Below, piece by piece: positions 1-4,878 of a DNA stretch of 5,603 nt. A program made the position numbers and the translations under genes. Within the stretch, counting starts at the first letter, position 1. Every line of letters begins with the position of its first letter. This DNA is from Gemmatimonadales bacterium UBA4456 (GTDB taxonomy: Bacteria; Gemmatimonadota; Gemmatimonadetes; Longimicrobiales; Gaopeijiaceae), in contig DGOW01000047.1 of NCBI GenBank assembly GCA_002390225.1, positions 11,229 to 16,831 of the forward strand. Reading direction: 5' to 3'. The notes below the pieces were generated by a model, which saw only the letters and a program-made list of their open reading frames with translations, was not told the origin of the DNA and did not search any database.

Positions 1-378
1 CTCTTCGGCAGCCTTCGCCTCGGCGGCCTTGTCGGCAGCAGCCTTCGTCTCTGCAGCACGCCTGGCTGCGAGCTCCTCGGCCTTCTTGCCCTTGGCTTCC
101 TCGGGATCTTCCACGCCGACAGCGACGATTTCATCGCCACCCCTGCGGGCTTTGTCGATGAGCGACGTCATGGTCCGGGACGGGCTCGCACCCTCGCTGA
201 TCCAGTAGTCGACCCGCTCGAGGTCGATGACCAGACGGGCGGGGTTCGCGAGTGGCTTGTAGTAGCCGAGCGTCTCGACGAAACGACCGTCGCGCGGCGA
301 AGCGCTATCGGCCACGACGACCCGGTAATGGGGCTTCTTCTTCCGGCCCATGCGGCGGAGGCGAATACGTGCAGGCAT
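1..378 (-). CDS. rpsP: 30S ribosomal protein S16, C-terminus cut by window edge
   Basis: Small-subunit ribosomal protein that binds 16S rRNA and helps 30S assembly. The frame from the ATG at 378 to position 1 is open for 126 codons with no stop, so the gene continues beyond the left edge. The N-terminus reads MPARIRLRRMGRKKKPHYRV, followed by VVADS, SPRDGRF and ETLGYY, the hallmark S16 signature (compare the family pattern IRLRRxGxKKxPxYRIVVADSRxxRDG). The conserved S16 core ends near residue 90. Beyond it lies an Ala/Glu/Lys-rich, low-complexity, probably helical tail of at least 30 residues, longer than the roughly 82-residue E. coli protein. No strong Shine-Dalgarno is visible before the ATG (only a short purine stretch, AAAAG). 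It lies downstream of ffh on the same strand, the usual order at the head of the ffh-rpsP-rimM-trmD-rplS cluster. Identification is very secure; the true C-terminus is not visible. Confidence 0.97.
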   Translation of the reverse strand, partial: MPARIRLRRMGRKKKPHYRVVVADSASPRDGRFVETLGYYKPLANPARLVIDLERVDYWISEGASPSRTMTSLIDKARRGGDEIVAVGVEDPEEAKGKKAEELAARRAAETKAAADKAAEAKAAEE

Positions 379-457
379 CTTTTAAGTCTGTGGTGTTTCT
401 GGCGATGGAGCGACGGTCGAGCCGACGCGCCCGTCTCCGGTCGAACCCGGAAAAAGG

Positions 458-484
458 GCAGACGCAAACAATAAAAGCGTCCGC
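458..484 (-). terminator. weak hairpin plus T-tract between ffh and rpsP (possible terminator or attenuator)
   Basis: On the minus strand GCGGACGC (484-477) can pair with GCGTCTGC (465-458) through an 8-bp stem containing one G-U pair, with an 11-nt T-rich loop. Two C residues and then five T residues (455-451) follow. The shape resembles an intrinsic terminator, but the large loop and the 2-nt gap before a short T-run make it weak. It lies 54 nt past the ffh stop and 80 nt before the rpsP start, so it could reduce read-through from ffh or adjust the ratio of the two products. It could also be a chance fold. Confidence 0.35.
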
Positions 485-537
485 ATGGCCTGTACAGCGA
501 TGGAGGTTCGGTAACACCGCCTGTTGGAGCTTGCTCG

Positions 538-1890
538 CTATCTCCCGAACGGCATCCGCGGCATGCCTGGAACTCCTCCACCACCGCCCATGTCGCCCAT
601 CATACCGCGCATCTGCTTCATGAATTTCTGCATTTCCTTGAACTGCTTCATGAGACGGTTCACCTCGGATACCGGGCGGCCGCTGCCCTTCGCGATCCGA
701 GCTCGGCGCGAGCCGTTGAGGATTTTCGGATTACGGCGCTCCTCCAGCGTCATGGACAGGATGATCGCCTCCACGTGCCTGAATCGCTTGGGATCCATAT
801 TCGCCGCGGGGATCTTCATCTTGTTCGCGCCGGGGATCAGTTTCATGAGCTGATCGAGCGGACCCATCTTCTGGATCTGGCTCATCGCGACGAGGAAGTC
901 CTCGAGCGTGAAGCGACCCGACATCATCTGCTTCTGCAGCCGCTCCTGATCCTCCTCATCCACCGCGACCTGCGCGCGCTCGACCAGACCGACCACGTCG
1001 CCCATCTGGAGTATACGACCGGCGAGACGTTGAGGATCTGCAGTGTCGAGATCATCGATGCCTTCGCCGACGCCAAGGAACTTGATGGGCCGCCCGGTGA
1101 CACCTCGAATAGAGAGCGCCGCACCACCCCGAGCGTCACCATCCATTTTGGTCATGACCACGCCAGTGAGACCGAGCGCGTCCTCAAAGCCCTGGGCGAT
1201 GGTCACGGCTTCCTGACCCGTCATGGCATCGGCGACAAGCAGGATCTCCTGGGGCTGAACGGCGTTCCGGACCTTGACCAGCTCGTCCATGAGGGCGTCG
1301 TCTATCTGCAGACGACCCGCGGTATCGACAATGAGAGTCGAGTGCTTCGACTCGGTTGCGCGCTCCTTCGCGGCAAGTGCGGTCGCGACGGGGTCACCGC
1401 CGAACTCTCCGACGAACACCTCCGCACCAATCTGCTGACCGAGTGTCTGAAGCTGCTCGATCGCGGCGGGACGCTGGAGGTCACACGCTGCAAGCAGCGG
1501 CGAGCGCCCTTCCCGCCCCAGGCGCCGGGCGAGCTTCGCCGCAGTCGTCGTCTTACCGGCCCCCTGAAGGCCGACCATGAGAATGACCGTCGGGCCACTT
1601 GTCGCCTTTTCGAGGGTGGGGTGATCGTCACCGAAGAGGTGCGCCAGCTCGTCATGAACGATCTTTACGAGCTGCTGGCCAGGTGAAACAGCCTTCAGGA
1701 CCTGCTCGCCGAGCGCGCGCTCCTGAACCCGGCCAAGGAACTGACGGGTGACCTTGAAGTTGACGTCGGCCTCGAGGAGGACCCGCCGGACCTCGCGCAG
1801 ACCCTCCTTGATCATCGGCTCGGTGAGCACACCCCGCTGCCGAAGCTTCTTCAGCGCTCCGTCGAGTTTTGAGCCGAGTTCGTCGAACAT
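538..1890 (-). CDS. ffh: Signal recognition particle protein Ffh (SRP54 GTPase)
   Basis: Cytosolic GTPase of the signal recognition particle. With 4.5S RNA it binds signal sequences on ribosomes and, with FtsY, delivers them to the membrane translocon. The 450-residue length is normal for the family. The N domain spans about residues 1-85. The G domain follows with G1 GLQGAGKTT (107-115), DLQRPAA (137-143), DTAGR (189-193), TKMDGDARGG (247-256) and GVGE (273-276). The methionine-rich M domain runs from about 300 and includes the finger-loop region GPLDQLMKLIPG (343-354) and the RNA-binding segment KGSGRPVSEVNRLMKQF (401-417). It ends in a Met/Gly-rich tail (MRGMMGDMGGGGG). The ATG at 1890 gives the canonical MFDELGSKL N-terminus and has GGAGG (1905-1901) 10 nt upstream. 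rpsP follows on the same strand; a divergent membrane-protein gene lies upstream. All GTPase motifs are intact. No 4.5S RNA gene was seen in the window. Confidence 0.99.
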   Translation of the reverse strand: MFDELGSKLDGALKKLRQRGVLTEPMIKEGLREVRRVLLEADVNFKVTRQFLGRVQERALGEQVLKAVSPGQQLVKIVHDELAHLFGDDHPTLEKATSGPTVILMVGLQGAGKTTTAAKLARRLGREGRSPLLAACDLQRPAAIEQLQTLGQQIGAEVFVGEFGGDPVATALAAKERATESKHSTLIVDTAGRLQIDDALMDELVKVRNAVQPQEILLVADAMTGQEAVTIAQGFEDALGLTGVVMTKMDGDARGGAALSIRGVTGRPIKFLGVGEGIDDLDTADPQRLAGRILQMGDVVGLVERAQVAVDEEDQERLQKQMMSGRFTLEDFLVAMSQIQKMGPLDQLMKLIPGANKMKIPAANMDPKRFRHVEAIILSMTLEERRNPKILNGSRRARIAKGSGRPVSEVNRLMKQFKEMQKFMKQMRGMMGDMGGGGGVPGMPRMPFGR

Positions 1891-1953
1891 TCCTGTCTGG
1901 CCTCCGACTACCCATTGCTGACGTGCGCCCAGGGGGGCGAATTCGCGCTCTGA

Positions 1954-1982
1954 AAGCTAGTGCAGGCCATCAGAGGTGTGGA
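1954..1982 (-). promoter_or_regulatory. possible sigma-70-type promoter for ffh
   Basis: On the minus strand TCCACA (1982-1977, 4 of 6 matches to TTGACA) and TAGCTT (1959-1954, 4 of 6 matches to TATAAT) are separated by exactly 17 nt. This predicts a start near 1947 and a leader of about 57 nt before the ffh ATG. The -10 hexamer is identical to that of the stronger candidate upstream of purA, which gives mild support. Found by eye only; chance matches of this quality are common. Confidence 0.35.
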
Positions 1983-2001
1983 GCCCGCCGCAATGGTACT
2001 C

Positions 2002-2017
2002 TGGCATTAACTTTGCA
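2002..2017 (+). promoter_or_regulatory. sigma-54-like -24/-12 motif upstream of the membrane-protein gene
   Basis: The plus strand reads TGGCAT, five bases, then TTGCA. This fits the sigma-54 consensus TGGCAY-N5-TTGC with GG and GC at the required spacing. A transcript would start near 2029, about 86 nt before the proposed ATG at 2115. The -12 half overlaps the dyad at 2011-2025. No enhancer-binding site or sigma-54 gene is visible here, so function is inference and a chance match is quite possible. Confidence 0.3.
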
Positions 2018-2025
2018 ACGCAAAG
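2011..2025. repeat. perfect inverted repeat, possible operator
   Basis: CTTTGC (2011-2016), a 3-nt spacer AAC, then GCAAAG (2020-2025) form a perfect 6-bp dyad in the region between the divergent ffh and membrane-protein genes. The arms are short with an odd central spacer and no T-tract follows, so a terminator is unlikely. A binding site for a dimeric regulator is possible. It lies about 30 bp beyond the candidate ffh -35 and overlaps the sigma-54-like -12 element. Confidence 0.3.
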
Positions 2026-2114
2026 CATATTGTGCGTCCAATCCGGGTACGGAACAGTTGAGAGGCACGCATCGCATTCGAGGGTACGTGGACGATCATA
2101 CCGAGCGAACATCG

Positions 2115-2531
2115 ATGACTGCGCTGACCGAATTTCTCTTTTCCATGCCTGCACAGCGGAAGGTGGGCTCGATCGTCCGGTGGTGGGAGAAACGCCGACT
2201 TCCCTACAACCTGATGGTCGGAGCCGCGGGCGTGGCGTCGGTCGTCTGGATTGCGATCGCCGAGTTGATTGCGCCGGGCGGGCCCGGGCTCATCCTGGTC
2301 CCGTGGCAACCGATCGTTTTGTTCGGTGTGGGAGCGAACGTATTCTACACCCTCGGCTCCATGATCGAATCGATCGCGCACAAGATCTGGGGCAACGAAA
2401 TGCTTCCGATCGGACCGGGCCTCTACCGAATGGGCCTGACCTTTTCCGTAGGCCTCGCCCTCTTGCCCGGTATGATCTTCACGGTCTCCATGATCGTCCG
2501 CGTGATCCTCGCGATCGTCGGAGTGATCTGA
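2115..2531 (+). CDS. small multi-pass membrane protein of unknown function
   Basis: I do not recognise this family with confidence. From the ATG at 2115 it has 138 residues. A short N-terminal amphipathic/basic stretch is followed by a WWEKRRLPYNL motif (23-33). Hydrophobic segments lie at about 33-52, 59-85 and 105-137 (the last could be one long or two short helices). There is no cleavable signal peptide pattern. The WWExRRLxYN segment just before the first helix recalls uncharacterised small inner-membrane proteins from GC-rich bacteria and Bacteroidota, but that is memory-based. Third codon positions are strongly G/C, as in the neighbours, which supports real coding. The frame is open back to 1869, but residues encoded before 2115 look non-coding. 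Other possible starts are GTG at 2088 (GAGGG only 3 nt away) and ATG at 2145; no candidate has a well-spaced ribosome binding site. It is divergent from ffh and convergent with purA, so it is probably transcribed alone. Confidence 0.78.
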   Translation: MTALTEFLFSMPAQRKVGSIVRWWEKRRLPYNLMVGAAGVASVVWIAIAELIAPGGPGLILVPWQPIVLFGVGANVFYTLGSMIESIAHKIWGNEMLPIGPGLYRMGLTFSVGLALLPGMIFTVSMIVRVILAIVGVI

Positions 2532-2537
2532 CGGGCG

Positions 2538-3824
2538 TCAGTCGACGAGGATGATCTGGCTGCGTTGGGTCCCGACCGATACGAAGCGCACCGGCGCGTT
2601 CGTCAGTTCCTCGATCCGATCCAGGTACGCTCGCGCATTCGGCGGCAAGTCTTCGATCCGACGTACGTCGCAGGTCGACGAATTCCAACCGGGCATCGTC
2701 TCGTAGACCGGCTCGATCTCGGCGAGCGACCAAGTGTCAGCCGGGAAGAACTCCCGTGTCTTGCCATCCGGCGTACGGTACGCAGTCGCGATCTTCACCT
2801 CGTCGAGGGTGTCGAGCACGTCGAGCTTGGTCACCGCGATCCCCGTCAGACCGTTCACCTGAGAGGCGAAGCGTGTCAGAACGGCGTCGAACCAGCCGCA
2901 ACGCCGCGGCCGGCCGGTGGTCGCACCGAACTCGCCACCCAGCGCACGAACGTGTTCGTCCATCTCCGGGGACATCGCGCTCGGCAACGGTCCCTCGCCC
3001 ACCCGAGTCGTATAGGCCTTCACGATGCCGATCACCTCCGTGATCTGGGTCGGCCCGATCCCGGTTCCCGTCGCTGCCCCACCAGCTGTCGTGTTGGACG
3101 ACGTGACGAAAGGATACGTCCCGTGATCGAGATCCAGAGCGGTGCCCTGTGCTCCCTCAAGCAGAACATGCCGGCCTGACCGCAGCGCGGCGCTGATCTC
3201 CGGACCGACATCGGTGGCGATGGAGAGAAGTCGCTCGCTCAGCGCCAGGGTCTCATCCATGGCCCGATTGAGTTCGTCAGTACTTGCCCCAAGGTGTTCG
3301 AGGCGGGCCACGACACGGGCCTTCGCGGCATCGATGCGCTCCGCGAGGCGCTCCGGGTTGAGAAGGTCGGCGGTACGAATACCTCGGCGTCCCGCTTTGT
3401 CCTCATACGCGGGGCCGATGCCGCGACCGGTGGTGCCGATCTTGGTATCCGCAGCGAGCTCGACCGCCTTGTCGAGAAAGCGGTGATACGGCATCAGGAG
3501 CTGAGCCCGGTAGCTCACCCCGACCCGGCCCTCGATATCGATACCACGCTCGAGAATCGCGTCGTACTCTTCAAAGAACTGCTGGACGTCGAGGACGACA
3601 CCGTTACCGAGCAGACAGCGGCGGCCTTCATGGAGGATCCCCGACGGGATCTGGTGGAGGACGAACTCTTCCTCCCCGACATGGACCGTGTGGCCCGCGT
3701 TGGCGCCACCCTGGTATCGAGCCACGATGTCGACCCGCTCAGCGAGCACGTCGACAATCTTGCCCTTCCCTTCGTCGCCCCACTGGCATCCAACGATGAC
3801 AGTGCAGGAGCCCTGATCCGACAT
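2538..3824 (-). CDS. purA: Adenylosuccinate synthetase
   Basis: Cytosolic enzyme joining IMP and aspartate, using GTP, to make adenylosuccinate: the first committed step from IMP to AMP. It has 428 residues, close to the 432 of E. coli PurA. Visible signatures are WGDEGKGK (15-22, with catalytic Asp17), GGANAGHT (39-46, with catalytic His45), TTGRGIGPAYEDK (131-143), LLEGAQGTALDLDHGTYPF (221-239), TRVGEGPLP (273-281), GATTGRPRRCGWFD (300-313), the guanine-specificity motif TKLD (332-335) and a C-terminal SVGTQR (416-421). All key residues look intact. I chose the ATG at 3824 because AGAGGA lies 4 nt upstream and it gives the usual short N-terminus; the open frame extends 7 codons further, to a TTG at 3845, without a comparable site. 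The gene is preceded by its own promoter and a terminator-like leader hairpin. Its stop lies 6 bp from that of the convergent membrane-protein gene. Confidence 0.99.
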   Translation of the reverse strand: MSDQGSCTVIVGCQWGDEGKGKIVDVLAERVDIVARYQGGANAGHTVHVGEEEFVLHQIPSGILHEGRRCLLGNGVVLDVQQFFEEYDAILERGIDIEGRVGVSYRAQLLMPYHRFLDKAVELAADTKIGTTGRGIGPAYEDKAGRRGIRTADLLNPERLAERIDAAKARVVARLEHLGASTDELNRAMDETLALSERLLSIATDVGPEISAALRSGRHVLLEGAQGTALDLDHGTYPFVTSSNTTAGGAATGTGIGPTQITEVIGIVKAYTTRVGEGPLPSAMSPEMDEHVRALGGEFGATTGRPRRCGWFDAVLTRFASQVNGLTGIAVTKLDVLDTLDEVKIATAYRTPDGKTREFFPADTWSLAEIEPVYETMPGWNSSTCDVRRIEDLPPNARAYLDRIEELTNAPVRFVSVGTQRSQIILVD

Positions 3825-3828
3825 GGTG

Positions 3829-3834
3829 TCCTCT
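3829..3834 (-). promoter_or_regulatory. purA ribosome binding site
   Basis: AGAGGA on the minus strand ends 4 nt before the ATG at 3824. It decides the start against the in-frame TTG at 3845. It lies just past the T-tract of the leader hairpin, so transcripts terminated there would lack it. Confidence 0.7.
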
Positions 3835-3843
3835 GTGCCCGAC

Positions 3844-3885
3844 AAAAAAGAAACGGGCCCGTCCCTGCTGGAGGGATGGGCCCGT
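3844..3885 (-). terminator. intrinsic terminator hairpin in the purA leader
   Basis: On the minus strand ACGGGCCCATCCCT (3885-3872), a 5-nt loop and AGGGACGGGCCCGT (3866-3853) form a 14-position stem with a single A/C mismatch. The next bases are TTC and then six T residues (3849-3844). A long GC-rich stem followed at once by a T-tract is a textbook Rho-independent terminator in the minus direction. It lies between the aldolase stop (3952) and the purA ATG (3824). It may end the pilT-aldolase transcript. Because the best purA promoter is upstream of it, it may also act as an attenuator of purA. On the plus strand the stem would be complete with a G-U pair, but no T-tract follows it there. Confidence 0.85.
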
Positions 3886-3906
3886 GACTGGTGTATCCTT
3901 TGGGAA

Positions 3907-3935
3907 AAGCTACCCGGGGCTCATAGGGGTGTCAA
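3907..3935 (-). promoter_or_regulatory. sigma-70-type promoter, probably for purA
   Basis: The minus strand has a perfect -35 TTGACA (3935-3930), a 17-nt spacer and TAGCTT (3912-3907, 4 of 6 matches to TATAAT). This predicts transcription starting near 3900, with a leader of about 75 nt before the purA ATG. The promoter lies between the aldolase stop codon and the terminator hairpin at 3885-3844, so RNA from it must pass that hairpin to reach purA. Only about 30 bp remain between the T-tract and the ATG, and I see no good promoter there. Confidence 0.6.
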
Positions 3936-3951
3936 CGCGATTTTGAGACGC

Positions 3952-4878
3952 TCAGACCCCCGCTGGCATAAGCAGATCAGCATCCTGGAGAATGCCCCGT
4001 ATGGCCTCGATCCGGTCCTCGGGAGCGGCTCGAAGCGGGGGTCGCGGAGACCCGCCGTGTAAACCAAGCAGGTCGAGTGCGGCCTTTACACCGGGCACGC
4101 CCATACCACCCACGATCTGCTGATGCACCGGTGCGATGCGCGCCTGAAGCGCCGCCGCATCAGCGTCACGACCCTCTGCGTGTGCCTTCGCGATCTCCGC
4201 CGCCTCCGCTGAGGCCATGAGCCCGACCGCGACGATCCCACCCACGCAGCCGCCCTGCATGGCCGGGTGGAGAATCGCACCACTTCCGACCAGCACCTGG
4301 AAGCCGTCGGCGGTCGCCCCGACGAGTTCGACCGCGAGATCGAGCTGCCCACGAGAGTCCTTGATGCCGACGATGTTCGGATGCTCCGAAAGCCGACCGA
4401 TCAAATCCGCGGAGAACTCGAGCGTGCTGAGTCGGAGCGGAACCTGATAGATGAGCACCGGAACCGGGGAGGCCTCGGCCACCGCCGCGAAGTGATCCGT
4501 CAGAACGTCGTCGGACATCGCGCCTTTGAAGTACGCGGGCGGGCTCACCAGCACCGCGTCGGCGCCGGCTGTCGCAGCCTGCTGCGTGAGCCGGATCGTG
4601 TGCCGCGTGGATTCCGAGCCCGTGCCCGCGATCACGATCGCGTTCTGAGGAACGACGTCCGCCGCCGCCTCGACCAGCATCGCTCGCTCTTCCTCGTCGA
4701 GGAAGACGGACTCACCGGTGGACCCCGAGATGAGAACCCCGGATACCGGGTTCTCGCACCAGCGCGTGAGATTAGCCCGGAAGGCGGCAACGTCGACGTC
4801 GCCGGTTCCCGGGTCGAAGGGTGTCGTGACGGGAAGAAAAGCCCCGCTTAGATCAATCATACCATCGGCCATTGCCAT
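3952..4878 (-). CDS. DHDPS/HOGA-family class I aldolase (likely 4-hydroxy-2-oxoglutarate aldolase or dihydrodipicolinate synthase-like)
   Basis: A 308-residue Schiff-base TIM-barrel aldolase/lyase of the DapA family, cytosolic, probably tetrameric by family knowledge. Visible features are the substrate-loop motif GSTGES (52-57, GTTGE in DapA), the proton-relay Tyr144 in YQVPLR, Arg149 at the position of the DapA carboxylate-binding arginine, and the Schiff-base Lys173 in GIKDS. The C-terminal part, with FQVLVGS, GVPGVKAALDLLG and GGSPRPPL, reads more like mitochondrial HOGA1-type 4-hydroxy-2-oxoglutarate aldolases than E. coli DapA, while retaining the arginine. The substrate is therefore uncertain: pyruvate plus glyoxylate products, aspartate semialdehyde, or another 2-keto acid. 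No dapB or other lysine gene is next to it. The ATG at 4878 overlaps the stop of the upstream pilT-like gene (TGATG) and has GGGAG (4887-4883) 4 nt upstream; ATG at 4872, with 10-nt spacing, is an alternative start. Confidence 0.93.
   Translation of the reverse strand: MAMADGMIDLSGAFLPVTTPFDPGTGDVDVAAFRANLTRWCENPVSGVLISGSTGESVFLDEEERAMLVEAAADVVPQNAIVIAGTGSESTRHTIRLTQQAATAGADAVLVSPPAYFKGAMSDDVLTDHFAAVAEASPVPVLIYQVPLRLSTLEFSADLIGRLSEHPNIVGIKDSRGQLDLAVELVGATADGFQVLVGSGAILHPAMQGGCVGGIVAVGLMASAEAAEIAKAHAEGRDADAAALQARIAPVHQQIVGGMGVPGVKAALDLLGLHGGSPRPPLRAAPEDRIEAIRGILQDADLLMPAGV

Noticed and set aside
168..584. Minus-strand frame of 138 codons overlapping rpsP and the ffh-rpsP gap
   Set aside because: Different frame from the unmistakable S16 reading frame; its product is Arg/Ser-rich and unlike any family.
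775..1686. 303-codon open frame on the plus strand opposite ffh
   Set aside because: It lies wholly antisense to an intact ffh, and its translation shows no recognisable domain; GC-rich coding DNA often leaves the opposite strand open.
1869..2114. N-terminal extension of the membrane protein back to an ATG at 1869
   Set aside because: It would overlap the ffh start and its ribosome binding site, and the extra 82 residues are of Arg-rich, unprotein-like composition with a much less regular codon pattern.
3825..3845. Seven-codon extension of purA to a TTG at 3845
   Set aside because: The ATG at 3824 has a well-placed AGAGGA and gives a normal PurA N-terminus; the TTG lies in the terminator T-tract region without a site of its own.
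3294..3887. 197-codon plus-strand frame opposite purA
   Set aside because: Shadow of purA: no domain is visible, and it runs into the purA leader hairpin.
3844..3935. Known riboswitch or T-box upstream of purA
   Set aside because: The leader is only about 75 nt and is mostly the terminator stem; I see no purine-aptamer core or T-box conserved sequence.
4267..4851. 194-codon plus-strand frame opposite the aldolase
   Set aside because: Antisense shadow with an Arg/His/Glu-rich, non-protein-like composition.
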